Assembly: GCA_963840235.1 (NCBI GenBank) | Contig: CAWIYC010000004.1 | Coordinates: 62,001-126,000 of the forward strand | DNA from: JBBRHQ01 sp963840235 | GTDB lineage: Bacteria > Actinomycetota > Thermoleophilia > Solirubrobacterales > 70-9 | Length of the DNA stretch: 64,000 nt | Direction of reading: 5' to 3' | Shown here: piece by piece, positions 55,831-64,000 of the stretch | Numbering within the stretch: position 1 is the stretch's first letter | How the letters are laid out: each line of letters opens with the position of its first letter | Notes under the pieces: generated by a model | The model's input: the letters and a program-made list of their open reading frames with translations, nothing else | The model's database searches: none | Told to the model about the DNA's origin: nothing | Program-made: the position numbers and the translations under genes

Positions 55831-56739
55831 CTAGACCGAGGTGTAGACGTCGACGAATCGCAGGTAGTTGTCGGCCACCTGCGCGGCGGCCTCCTCTCGC
55901 GACAGGCTGCCGTCGATGAAGGCCTTGAGCGGCTCACCCCAGATCGAGCGGCCGATGGCGAAGCCGACGTAGCCTTCGACGGGGGCACCCTGGCGAAGCC
56001 AGTGGTCAACCTTGTCGTCGTCGGCCCCGCGCCCGAGGACCACGCAGACGACGTCCTCGCGACCCCCCGCTCTGCATTGGGCCGCTATCCGCTCGCAGTC
56101 GGCCCGCTCGTCCACGCCCTCAATCTTCCAGATGTCGGCCTCGACTCCGCAGTCCTGCAGCTCTGCGATCGCGCGGCACATCAGGTCGGGGCGCAGCTCG
56201 GCATCGTAGCGGTCGGAGTCGCCGCCGGCGGAGGTGAGCTGCGCCTCTTCGGCCGGGACCAGCAGCTCGAAGAGGAACTTACGATCGTGCTCGTGCAGCC
56301 ACTCCGAAAGGCGCCGGAGCCTCTCCACCTGGCGGCGGTTCATCTCGGCGTCTCCGTCGGGGTTGTAGCGGACCAACACCTTCGAGAAATCGGGGTCGTA
56401 GCGCTCGATATGGGCGCCGAAATCCTCGCCGTAATCGAAGTCGAATTCGTTCTGTCCACTCTTCTCAACCGGCATCGCGAGCTTGATCCCTCTGGCCTTG
56501 GCCTGCTCGGGTACCTGCGTTGGCCCTCCGAACTGCTCATCGACTAGCACGCCGGTGACGGACGGATCGGCGCCCCGCGAGAGCGCTGCCTCGACGCCCT
56601 CGAAGATCAGGTGCTTGCCGTCGGCGAAGCGCTGGGTGTCCTCGGGGGTCGGGTCTCCCTCGACCCCGAAGCGCTTCGTGAACGACCCGCGGTGGTCGAA
56701 CGCGAGGATATACAGCTTTCCGTCGTAACCCAGACCCAT
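55831..56739 (-). CDS. DUF2090-type TIM-barrel protein (IolC C-domain-like)
   Basis: 302 aa from ATG 56739, with GGAGG six bases upstream. Begins GLGYDGKLYILAFDHRGSFT, the hallmark of the DUF2090 family, which forms the C-terminal domain of some 5-dehydro-2-deoxygluconokinases and is aldolase-like. VLVDEQFGG, KVLVRYNPDGDAEMNRRQVE and FLFELLVPAEEAQL are typical. It may act on a sugar-phosphate of inositol breakdown; the link to the ino1 locus is speculative. The gap 56740-56966 shows no gene. Confidence 0.8.
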   Translation of the reverse strand: MGLGYDGKLYILAFDHRGSFTKRFGVEGDPTPEDTQRFADGKHLIFEGVEAALSRGADPSVTGVLVDEQFGGPTQVPEQAKARGIKLAMPVEKSGQNEFDFDYGEDFGAHIERYDPDFSKVLVRYNPDGDAEMNRRQVERLRRLSEWLHEHDRKFLFELLVPAEEAQLTSAGGDSDRYDAELRPDLMCRAIAELQDCGVEADIWKIEGVDERADCERIAAQCRAGGREDVVCVVLGRGADDDKVDHWLRQGAPVEGYVGFAIGRSIWGEPLKAFIDGSLSREEAAAQVADNYLRFVDVYTSV

Positions 56740-56966
56740 CAAACCCTCCAAGTTCAGCTGTTGGTGGCCAGCCAAGTCTATTCCCCAGGTTCCCCGGGTC
56801 AGATGGTCCCGGGAGCATCTGGCTGCGAATGACCCCTGTCCCAACACGTGCCAGACGAGCACATCCCGCCCGCCTTGAAGATGGCGCTCGAGCTGGTGCC
56901 GGGACTGTCGCCGAGAGGCCACCCGGCGGGCGCTGGCTCGACGAGCATCCCGAGACATGGGCGCCC

Positions 56967-57182
56967 TTAGCTGACCTGCAGCACTGTTCGCCAGTTCTGG
57001 TCGGTCTCGTTGAGGAGCCGCTCGACCGCCGAGCGTGCAAACTCTTGATCCTCAATCGGGTAGCACTCAGCCTTCCAAGTGTCGCCGCCAGCCGAGCAAG
57101 CCGTCGAGGCGAGACCGAGCTTGGCGGCGAAATGGGAGGCAGTCCGGTCGCACCCGACAACGCCGCGCCCCCAGTTCGCGTT
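56967..57182 (-). pseudogene. coding-like frame continuing after the stop of the 57183 gene
   Basis: 71 codons in the same frame as the upstream gene, directly after its TAG and without a start codon: NANWGRGVVGCDRTASHFAA, KLGLASTACSAGGDTWKAEC and YPIEDQEFARSAVERLLNET, ending VLQVS-stop. The residue pattern looks like real protein. Either the remnant of another gene or a second half separated by a nonsense mutation or readthrough. Confidence 0.4.
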
Positions 57183-57434
57183 CTACAAGGGCTCGACTGC
57201 CGTGATGATGTAGCCGTCTGGCGGCAGGGCTTCCCGCACGCGACCCTCAGCTGCCACAGCGGTGTCGGCCTCAACCACAGCCTCGATATGACGAGCCTGG
57301 ACGTCTGACCCCGCACCCTCGATAAACCGGCTGGATGCTGGGCCCCACGTTTGCGAGATATCGGCGTGCCGCCCCAGGGCTTCACTTGCCCGCTTCAGGT
57401 CTGGTCCCTCGACGTTGACCCTGAATGGCGGCAC
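57183..57434 (-). CDS. small conserved-looking protein
   Basis: 83 aa from GTG 57434. TAGACT seven bases upstream and no Shine-Dalgarno, a leaderless pattern. Reads VPPFRVNVEGPDLKRASEAL then SSRFIEGAGSDVQARHIEAV and ends DGYIITAVEPL. Predicted ferredoxin-like alpha-beta fold. Function unknown. Confidence 0.55.
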   Translation of the reverse strand: MPPFRVNVEGPDLKRASEALGRHADISQTWGPASSRFIEGAGSDVQARHIEAVVEADTAVAAEGRVREALPPDGYIITAVEPL

Positions 57435-57525
57435 GGTACGGAGTCTAGACCGGAACCAGAGGGATCCAGCAAACAAGACGCCGGTCCCTCGCTCCAACCT
57501 GGCGGCGCGCTCGCCGGAGCGCCGG

Positions 57526-57660
57526 ACTCCCGGCCCTGAGCAGGGGAAGACTGGTCAACGCGTAGCCGAAGACGAAGGCCAGCGCGACCGCCAGGCCGGG
57601 GCTCACGTGCGTGAGACGAACCGCTCTCTCGGCAGGGGCTGTTCTTGCGAGAAGCGCTAC
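57526..57660 (-). pseudogene. fragment of an integral membrane protein
   Basis: In one frame: TAPAERAVRLTHVSPGLAVA then LAFVFGYALTSLPLLRAG, with two hydrophobic segments typical of a membrane protein (possibly DUF4396-like). No start, and the frame decays afterwards. Stretches 57435-57525 and 57661-57825 show nothing convincing. Confidence 0.35.
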
Positions 57661-57825
57661 CCGGTCGGGTCACTCGCCCGCCCTCTCAAAGAACCCGAGG
57701 GGCCAGTGCTGAAAAACGGCCAGTCCAGCGCAAACGAGCCGGCGTCCGTCGCGTTCTACATGCGCAAGAGCGTCCCTGCCGCGGTGTCCGATCGAAACTG
57801 CGGGGGGGCGCGGCAGGGGACACAG

Positions 57826-57863
57826 GCGGGGAGGCTCCACTCTGCCGGGAGGAGCCTCCCCGC
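57826..57863. repeat. perfect 13-bp inverted repeat (hairpin 1)
   Basis: GCGGGGAGGCTCC (57826-57838) and GGAGCCTCCCCGC (57851-57863) with a 12-nt loop. The left arm with its flank recurs at 57973. Confidence 0.6.
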
Positions 57864-57972
57864 TCGTCCCCGGCCAGGCGTTGTTCGGCGGCGCAAGTGC
57901 GCCCGCCACCGCTTCGTTTGTCCTCTGCGAATCACGACCCCGGCTGCTCGGAAACTCGGTCGGGGTCGATAG

Positions 57973-58011
57973 GCGGGGAGGCTCCCTCTTCTCTTGCGGG
58001 GGGAGTCTCCC
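57973..58011 (-). terminator. hairpin 2, candidate terminator of the NTF2-like pair
   Basis: GCGGGGAGGCTCC recurs at 57973-57985. GGGAGGCTCCC (57976-57986) pairs with GGGAGTCTCCC (58001-58011). It lies 20 bp downstream of the stop of the minus-strand gene at 58031. On the plus strand CCTTTT follows. Confidence 0.45.
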
Positions 58012-58030
58012 TGTCCTTTTCTCGCAGGCG

Positions 58031-58429
58031 CTACTCCGACAGCCCGGCGACTTCGAGGGCTTCTCCACGCTCTCTGACGCTTTCAATCCGGATCACCCTG
58101 CCTCCACGGAAGGTCCAGACATGGAAATAGCGCATGTCCGTCGGGATGCCGCTCCCCTTACCGTCGGCTTGCTGGTGGACTCCGACCACGACGGTATCCC
58201 CGGCCCCGATGAACTCCTCGCCCTCGATCACGGCGTGGTCCCAGTCCTCCAGAAAAACCCGCATGTATCCGCGAATCTCCTCCGAGCCAAGATACGTCCC
58301 GGCGTCCGGGAACTCTGGCCTCAGGACGAGCAACACCCAGGGGTCGAAGAGCTCGGAACCCGCTTGGAAGCGTCCACGCCCCCACTCTCCATAGATCCGC
58401 CGCACGATCTCGACGTTCTCCTGCGGCAT
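58031..58429 (-). CDS. NTF2/SnoaL-like protein 5
   Basis: 132 aa, MPQENVEIVRRIYGEWGRGR. GEEFIGAGDTVVVGVHQQAD and FHVWTFRGGRVIRIESVRER are typical; ends ALEVAGLSE. It starts three bases after gene 6 with the junction GGAGTAGCCGATG, so the two are coupled. Confidence 0.82.
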   Translation of the reverse strand: MPQENVEIVRRIYGEWGRGRFQAGSELFDPWVLLVLRPEFPDAGTYLGSEEIRGYMRVFLEDWDHAVIEGEEFIGAGDTVVVGVHQQADGKGSGIPTDMRYFHVWTFRGGRVIRIESVRERGEALEVAGLSE

Positions 58430-58432
58430 CGG

Positions 58433-58840
58433 CTACTCCTCAAGCCCGGCGGCTTCGAGGGCGGACGAATGGTCAAGCCAATCCCACGCACTGATGACCT
58501 TCCTATCCCGGAAGCGCACGATCGCACTCCAAGCCGAATCGATTTCGACACCACTGCCCTTCCCGCGTACGTAGATGTGGCCGAGGACGACCAAGTCCTC
58601 GCCGGACATCCGGGCGTCCTCGACCTCTAGTCGATACTCCGACCAGGCCGCTCGTACATTGCCCCAGGCCAGGCTGACGCCCTCGTGCCCCCGATAGACC
58701 GTGTCCCTTCCGTCGGTGCCCTGGGGGAATGCGGGACGCCATTCGGCGTCTGGATGCCACGCTTCCAAGAAAGCGTTGAGATCGCGGCGGTTCCAAGCGT
58801 CGATTGCGCGTTTGACAACCTCGATGTTCTCCCCGGACAT
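58433..58840 (-). CDS. NTF2/SnoaL-like protein 6
   Basis: 135 aa from ATG 58840, MSGENIEVVKRAIDAWNRRD. AEWRPAFPQGTDGRDTVYRG, YVRGKGSGVEIDSAWSAIVR and ISAWDWLDHSSALEAAGLEE follow. First gene of the minus-strand pair, directly after leader motif copy C. Confidence 0.82.
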   Translation of the reverse strand: MSGENIEVVKRAIDAWNRRDLNAFLEAWHPDAEWRPAFPQGTDGRDTVYRGHEGVSLAWGNVRAAWSEYRLEVEDARMSGEDLVVLGHIYVRGKGSGVEIDSAWSAIVRFRDRKVISAWDWLDHSSALEAAGLEE

Positions 58841-58858
58841 CGCCCTGCGCAGTATCGC
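58841..58858 (-). promoter_or_regulatory. NTF2-like gene leader motif, copy C
   Basis: On the minus strand GCGATACTGCGCAGGGCG then ATG: one extra G compared with copies A and B. GATACT again sits about ten bases before the start codon. Confidence 0.6.
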
Positions 58859-58960
58859 GCACGGAAGAAGGAAGGAGGGGCATGTTCGTGAGGTGCGGGG
58901 GCATCTGGTTTGACCCACAGCTCTGAAGCGACTAGGTTGGACTGAACGAGGGGAAGGGCG

Positions 58961-59686
58961 ATGTCCCGACTGAGCAGAGGTGGCGACCTGAGGCAGGGCG
59001 CATTGAGACTGGGATTGGCCGTGGCGGCCGTCGCTGCGCTTGCGCTCGCCGTCCTGCCGACGACCGCCTCACCCCAGGGGAAGATCACCATCAACGGCGC
59101 AAGGTCGGGCTCGCACCTGACGCTGAGCTTCAACGACGGGAGCATCCTCGTCGACGGCTACATGGCCGGTGCGAAAGGGTGCCGCTCGGGGCGCGGTGGC
59201 GCCGTCTGTCCCGTCCAGGGAGTGGCCTCGATCGAGATCGACATGGGTTCTGCCAACGACAAGGTCGAGGTGCACGATCCACTGCCGATCCCACTCACCG
59301 CTTATCTGGGCGATGGATCGGACAAGTTCATCGGCAACGATGAGCGCGACACCTGCTATTCGGAGGGCGCCAGGCGCAACCGCTGCATCGGCGGCGGCGG
59401 CGATGACACCTGCATCACCGGGCAGCGAAACAGCGATTGCGTCGGCGGGCCGGGCGATGACTTCTGCAAGCACGGCGCCGGAAGCGACGGTTGCTGGGGA
59501 GACACAGGCGACGACGTCTGTTACATGGGTTCGGGGAAGGACGGGTGCCATGGCGGTCCCGGCAAGGACCGACTGTATGGAGGGCCTGACCCGGATCAGC
59601 TCTATGGCGGCCCCGGTCGCGATTTCTGCGACGGCGGGCCGGGGCTCGGCAAATCCCACGGATGCGAGAAGGGCCCAGGGCATTGA
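58961..59686 (+). CDS. secreted Cys-rich RTX-like repeat protein
   Basis: 241 aa, with GGGGAAGGGCG before the ATG. Signal peptide LRLGLAVAAVAALALAVLPT. A beta-rich N-domain, then GGxGDD repeats in which most turns also carry Cys (GGGGDDTCITGQRNSDCVGG, PGDDFCKHGAGSDGCWGD). The last repeats (KDRLYGGPDPDQLYGGPGRD) look like ordinary RTX. Calcium binding plus disulphide bonding between turns is inferred. Confidence 0.8.
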   Translation: MSRLSRGGDLRQGALRLGLAVAAVAALALAVLPTTASPQGKITINGARSGSHLTLSFNDGSILVDGYMAGAKGCRSGRGGAVCPVQGVASIEIDMGSANDKVEVHDPLPIPLTAYLGDGSDKFIGNDERDTCYSEGARRNRCIGGGGDDTCITGQRNSDCVGGPGDDFCKHGAGSDGCWGDTGDDVCYMGSGKDGCHGGPGKDRLYGGPDPDQLYGGPGRDFCDGGPGLGKSHGCEKGPGH

Positions 59687-59735
59687 GCAGACACGGAGCC
59701 ATGGAGAGCATTCGACGTCGACTGGGGAGGATGAG

Positions 59736-60050
59736 ATGAAGAGAATCGGTTGCCTGGGACTGGTGATTGGCCTGTTTGCGGCCGGCTATCTTGCGCCGTC
59801 AGCCGCCGAGGCCGGATCATCGTGTGGCCGGGCCCACAAGGCAAAGAACATCAAGCACTTCGGCGTCACCTGCTCGCAGGCGAAGAAGGTGGTTGCCGAG
59901 GACGTGAGCCGGCACAAGTGCAGAAGCCGCTGCAGCTTCAAGAAGGTGGGCTACAGCTGGAGTTGTGAGTCGAGGCCCTCAGGTCTCAACGCGTGCAACG
60001 CACACGTAGGCACCAAGCGCTACACCGTCACATTCGTCTACGTGGAGTGA
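59736..60050 (+). CDS. small secreted Cys-containing protein
   Basis: 104 aa from ATG 59736, behind GGGGAGG. Signal peptide CLGLVIGLFAAGYLAPSAAE. The mature part is basic with six Cys: SSCGRAHKAKNIKHFGVTCS, HKCRSRCSFKKVGYSWSCES, NACNAHVG. VTCSQAKKVV resembles the small secreted proteins of actinobacteria in which a Cys-x3-K helix begins the domain. Function unknown. It follows the RTX gene by 49 bp on the same strand. Confidence 0.75.
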   Translation: MKRIGCLGLVIGLFAAGYLAPSAAEAGSSCGRAHKAKNIKHFGVTCSQAKKVVAEDVSRHKCRSRCSFKKVGYSWSCESRPSGLNACNAHVGTKRYTVTFVYVE

Positions 60051-60110
60051 GGGCCGGGTGCGGTCGCCGCGGCTGAGCCTCTGCCGGCGACCGCAATGCC
60101 TGGGGGGCGC

Positions 60111-60884
60111 TCAGACGCCGGCGTGGGCCAGAACCTCGGCCGATGCACCCCGGTGGCGTGCGTACATCTCGCTCACCCATTCACCCCCGGGACGAGCCTC
60201 GAGCTCATCCCGCAACTCCTGCACGGCCGGGACCACCACATCGGGCGAGTAGGGGCGCTCGGGCGGCGCCAGCAGCGGCGTGAACAGCGCGGCGGCGGTC
60301 AGGTCGGCGACGGAGAATCCCTCGCCGACCAGGTAGCCGGAGGGCTGTAGCTCGTCTTCGAGGCGGTCCATCGCGGCGACGATCTCGGCCCGCGCCTGGG
60401 CTGCGCTGTCATCGTTGACGCTGTAATCGGCGCGGACCAGGCGCGTCGCCACCGGCGCCGTCGCCCGCAGCAGGCGCTCGCGCGTGGGGCTCGGCTTGGT
60501 GAACAGGGCCGCGGCCACCGCGTCGGGGTCGGGCAGCGTGTAGTGCCAGATGAAGCGCCGCACCGATGGCGCCAGCTCCTCGTCGAAGTACTCCTCGAGC
60601 TCCAGCGCCCGGGCGCGGTCGGCTGGGTCCGCCGGGTAGAGATGGGGCTCGGGCCGGTACTCCTCCAGGGCGGCGATGATCGCGGTGGAGTCGCCGATCC
60701 TCCTCCCTTCGAGGTCGAGCACCGGCAGGCGGCGCTGGGCGCCGTGGGTGAGCATCATCGCCCGCATCCCGTGCAGCCCCGGCATCGGCACGCGGCGCTG
60801 GTGCGGGATCTGCTTGTAGTCGAGCGCCCAACGAGCCTTCTCGTTGTAGTGCGACAGCTCGATGTGCCAGAGGACGATTGCCAC
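60111..60884 (-). CDS. glutathione S-transferase-family protein
   Basis: 257 aa from GTG 60884, with TATGGT nine bases upstream. Thioredoxin-fold N-domain: LWHIELSHYNEKARWALDYK, LPVLDLEGRRIGDSTAIIAA (cis-Pro and the DS motif). All-helical C-domain with YLVGEGFSVADLTAAALFTP. Since actinobacteria usually lack glutathione, it may use another thiol or act non-catalytically. Confidence 0.85.
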   Translation of the reverse strand: MAIVLWHIELSHYNEKARWALDYKQIPHQRRVPMPGLHGMRAMMLTHGAQRRLPVLDLEGRRIGDSTAIIAALEEYRPEPHLYPADPADRARALELEEYFDEELAPSVRRFIWHYTLPDPDAVAAALFTKPSPTRERLLRATAPVATRLVRADYSVNDDSAAQARAEIVAAMDRLEDELQPSGYLVGEGFSVADLTAAALFTPLLAPPERPYSPDVVVPAVQELRDELEARPGGEWVSEMYARHRGASAEVLAHAGV

Positions 60885-60930
60885 CCTGCTCCGACCATAC
60901 ACCCCCTCCGGCAACGCGCGGCACTGCTCC

Positions 60931-61224
60931 CTAGTCGGCCCGCCTCCGCAGTGGTATCAGGCCCCAGAGGCTGACCAGCAGAGCGACGATTCCGACCCCG
61001 GTGACAGCCGCTCCGGCCGCCCCCCAACAAAGTAGGTCGGCGATCAGCACCAGAGCCCGGTCATGGCCAGCGCCAGAAAGCCGAGCCCGGCGATGGCGAA
61101 GCTGTTGGCGAGGACGACCAGGTCCTCCTTGCGCTGGCGGGAGGAGCAGCAGGGCCAAGCCGATCAGGAGGACGATGATTGCGAGCCGCCTCGATCGGGC
61201 GGCAGGCAGACCCGCGGGCCGCAC
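60931..61224 (-). pseudogene. small membrane protein with two frameshifts
   Basis: From GTG 61224: LAIIVLLIGLALLLLPPAQ, then the natural continuation RKEDLVVLANSFAIAGLGFL and ALAMTG is in a second frame. It returns to the first at LVLIADLLCWGAAGAAVTGV then LIPLRRRAD-stop. The shifts are near 61130 and 61060. It reads as a protein of about 95 aa with three helices if corrected. Confidence 0.5.
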
Positions 61225-61315
61225 CGAAACTCCCCCGCCGATGCCGGGTTATGGTCGCGATGACCGCCGGCCGCCCGAATTTCGTCCCCTGCTTCCCGAC
61301 ACGGATTTGCGATAC

Positions 61316-63605
61316 ATGAAAGAGTGTCCCGCGATGAGAGAGGCGACGCCGAACCGCGTCAGGCCGGCGGCAGGGAGGGTTCTGGCGGCGGCGATGCTGC
61401 TGCTGCTGTGGTGCGCGGTCGTCTCGACCGCCGGAGCCAGCGCCGCCAGCTTCACCGCCCGCGGCAGCGTCGAGCAGGTGGACGTCACCGGCGCCACGCC
61501 GGGGGCCAAATACAGCCTCCTCGACAGCAACGGCAAGGTCGCCGACGCCCGCAAGGCGGGATCGCTCGGCGGGATCGTCTTCCGGCACGTCGAGCCCGGC
61601 TCTGGCTACCGCGTGCGCCAGGGTGGCAAGGGCGGACCGCAGTCGCCCTCCTTCCGGGTTCTGAGCGACCGCTCGGCGCCGCCGAACACGAACATCTACA
61701 ACCAGAGCCTGCCGAGCAGCGGCTACGGCTATCTGAGCACGCGTGACGGAACGAAGCTGGCCATCAACGTCCAGACTCCGGCGGGAAGCGGGCCCTATCC
61801 GACCCTGATCGAGTATTCCGGCTACGGCTATGCCGACCCGAGTCACGGCCCTGGGGGTGGCGAGAGCTCGACTGCTGCGATCGCCCTCCAACTCGGATTC
61901 GCTGTCGTGGACGTCAACATGCGCGGCTCAGGCTGTTCCGGCGGTGCGTTCGACTACTTCGAGCCGCTGCAGGCCCTCGACGGCTATGACGTGATCGAGA
62001 CGGTCGCCCGCCAGCCCTGGGCCCTGCATCACAAGGTTGGGATGATGGGCGTCTCCTACGGCGGAATCAGCCAGCTCTTCGTCGCCGCGACCAGGCCGCC
62101 GAGCCTTTCGGCGATCACGCCGCTGTCGGTGATCGACAACACTGCGACAACGCTCTACCCAGGCGGGATTCTCAACTCTGGCTTTGCCCTCTCGTGGGCG
62201 AAGGATCGTGTCCACGACGCGCTGCCCGCGTCGCCCACCGGCGGCCAGGGCTGGGCCTATGACCGCATCCAGAACGGGGACGCGATCTGCGCGGCGAACC
62301 AGGACCTCCACACCGAGGCGGTCGACCTTCTCGCGAAGATCGCATCGCAACCGCTTCTACGTCCCCAAGGTCGCCGATCCGCTGGCGCCGGAGACGTTCG
62401 TCCACAAGATCAAGACGCCGGTATTCCTGGCCTGCCAGTGGACCGACGAGCAGACCGGTGGCCACTGCCCCAACCTCGCCGACGAGTTCACAGGGACCAA
62501 TCGCAAATGGTTCACCTTCACCAACGGGGTCCACACCGACTCGCTCGACCCGGTGACGTTCAACCGCTGGTTCGACTTCCTCAAGATCTACGTCGCGCGT
62601 GAGAAGCCTGCCCTCACGGCGGGGCAGAAGGCGCTTTCACCGATCATCTATCAAACGGTGTTCGGGATTCCCGGGGTGACCCTGCCAGACGATCCGATCC
62701 AGACCGAGCCAGACCTGGCCTCCGCACGCACCGCCTTCGAGAAGCTGAAGCCGATACGCATCCTCTTCGACAACGGCGCCGGCGGCCTCACAGCGGGCGC
62801 GCCCTTCGCAGGATTCGAGCGCTCCTTCTCCCGCTTCCCGCTGCCGAAGACGACGGCCCGCTCCTGGTACCTGGGCGGGTTCGGAGTCCTCACCGACCGC
62901 AGGCCGAGCAAGTCCGGCGCCGAGGCCTTCACCTGGGACAAGAACGCGCGGCCGCAGACGGACTTCACCGGCAACACCGGGTCCGGCGACCTCTGGACCG
63001 CGATACCCAACTACCAGTGGAGCCAGAGCCCCACCGGCAAGGCCGTCTCCTACGTCAGCTCCCGGATGAAGTCGAATACGACCGTCGTCGGCGCCGGCGC
63101 GGTCGACGCCTGGATCCGCGCCAAGGTCCCCAACGTCGACCTCCAGGTGACCGTCTCCGAGGTCCGCCCCGACGGCAAGGAGACCTTCGTCCAGAACGGT
63201 TGGCTGAAGACCAGCGCCCGCAAGCTCGACCGCAGCAAGAGCACCCTGCTCGAGCCCGTACCCAGCTTCACCAAGGCGGACCGTGCCTCGCTGCCGAAGA
63301 ACCGCTTCACCAAGGTGACGATCCCGCTCTACTACCAGGGTCACGTCTACCGCAAGGATTCCCGCCTCCGGATCACGATCGCGGCCCCGGACGGCGACCA
63401 GCCGGTCTGGGAGTTCGGCAACGCCACCCCCAACAGCCCCACCTCGGTGGCGATCGCGCATACGCCGGATATGCCGTCGCGAGTCGTGCTGCCGGTGATC
63501 GGCGGGGTCAACGTCCCGACCGGCCTGCCCCCTTGCCCGGGGATGCGCGGCGAGCCCTGCCGATCCTACGTGCAGTACCACAACCGCGAGATCGGGCCGC
63601 CCTAA
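61316..63605 (+). pseudogene. secreted CocE/NonD-type serine hydrolase, frameshifted
   Basis: Start ATG 61316 (or 61334). Signal peptide AAAMLLLLWCAVVSTAGASA. First frame: LAINVQTPAGSGPYPTLIEY, VVDVNMRGSGCSGGAFDYFE, and the nucleophile Ser in GMMGVSYGGISQLFVA. Near 62345 the frame shifts by one base to RFYVPKVADPLAPETFVHKI, FLACQWTDEQTGG and the C-terminal jelly-roll (LYYQGHVYRKDSRLRITIAA) ending EIGPP. X-Pro-peptidase/cocaine-esterase family, about 760 aa if corrected. Pseudogene or base error. Confidence 0.8.
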
Positions 63606-63621
63606 ACCCGGTCCGCCGGGC

Positions 63622-64000
63622 TCACCGGTGTAGCTCGACCAGCCTCTCCGCCTCGGCGTCGAGCTGCCGCCGCGTCGCCGGGTCGAGGCGCCCGAACGGC
63701 TCGACCTTCACCCGCCCCTTCTCGTAGCGCCAGGTCCCCGCCACGCCGCCGTCGACGAGGAACGTCGCCACCGACTGCGGCGTCCTCGTGCTGAAGACCT
63801 TGCTGCGGTGCTCGTCGGGGAGGATCTGGGTGCGGCGGGCGTGGGCGAGCAGGGTCGCGTCCCAGATCGGCAGGAATCTGACCGGAGCCGGGGTCTCGGG
63901 GTGGGGCAGCGGCGCCCGCGGCAGATCCACCAGCTCCTGGCCCTCGGGGCCGCGGAAGCGGCGCAGCTCGATCCGATCCAGCGCGGCCGCCGCCGGGGCC
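63622..64000 (-). CDS. winged-helix DNA-binding (HTH_42/AlkZ-like) protein, C-terminal part
   Basis: 126 codons in the window; the gene continues past 64000. VRFLPIWDATLLAHARRTQI, LPDEHRSKVFSTRT and ATFLVDGGVAGTWRYEKGRV then VEPFGRLDPATRRQLDAEAE are the C-terminal signature of the HTH_42 family, which includes AlkZ DNA glycosylases that unhook crosslinks. The catalytic QxQ motif would lie outside the window. Confidence 0.8.
   Translation of the reverse strand, partial: APAAAALDRIELRRFRGPEGQELVDLPRAPLPHPETPAPVRFLPIWDATLLAHARRTQILPDEHRSKVFSTRTPQSVATFLVDGGVAGTWRYEKGRVKVEPFGRLDPATRRQLDAEAERLVELHR

Overview
This is a GC-rich actinobacterial chromosome segment. Several things point to the class Thermoleophilia (Solirubrobacterales-like). 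The heat-shock operon has the actinobacterial order dnaK-grpE-dnaJ-hspR-clpB. There is an inositol/phosphatidylinositol module and an F420-type LLM oxidoreductase. Many genes start with GTG or TTG, and many appear leaderless. There is also a striking swarm of short NTF2/SnoaL-like proteins that begin with MSQENVE. The taxonomic call is inference from gene content.

Layout. 1-10.97 kb: de novo purine synthesis on the minus strand in two tightly coupled blocks, purC-purS-purQ-purL-purF-purN and purD-purE-purB. They are separated by a cupin gene and a divergent cytochrome P450. 11-14.3 kb: a frameshifted methyltransferase, a secreted lytic transglycosylase with an M15-like tail, and its membrane-anchored partner. 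14.5-21.8 kb: heat-shock operon with a readable promoter. 22-25.4 kb: secreted EEP-fold hydrolase, membrane cytochrome c, endonuclease III and a PfkB kinase. 25.5-31.4 kb: a probable inositol-lipid locus (PAP2-type phosphatase/transferase, CDP-alcohol phosphatidyltransferase, inositol-3-phosphate synthase, PimA-like glycosyltransferase fused to a PHP phosphoesterase). 31.4-45.6 kb: mixed housekeeping genes (UDG-like protein, GH5, RTX protein, LLM oxidoreductase, rRNA methyltransferase, peptidase, argF, tRNA-Glu, lgt, SDR and others).

45.75-54.54 kb is the most unusual part. It starts at tRNA-Val(UAC), whose 3' 43 bases recur exactly at 47232 and 49478 and in diverged form at 54495. Before two of these copies lies a homologous block of about 145 bp with an inverted repeat and tandem 10-bp repeats that look like integrase arm sites. 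No integrase is present. I read this as serial site-specific insertions at one tRNA, with cargo left behind: a YWTD propeller, a lipoprotein, and then a field of NTF2-like paralogues, remnants and pseudogenes.

The NTF2-like genes extend to 58.8 kb. Most complete copies share either a promoter/leader motif or a junction in which the last Glu codon and stop of one gene supply the ribosome-binding site of the next. 58.9-64 kb: Cys-rich RTX-type secreted protein, small secreted protein, GST, a frameshifted membrane protein, a frameshifted CocE-type hydrolase and the end of a winged-helix protein. I saw no CRISPR array, restriction system, toxin-antitoxin pair, transposase or rRNA gene.
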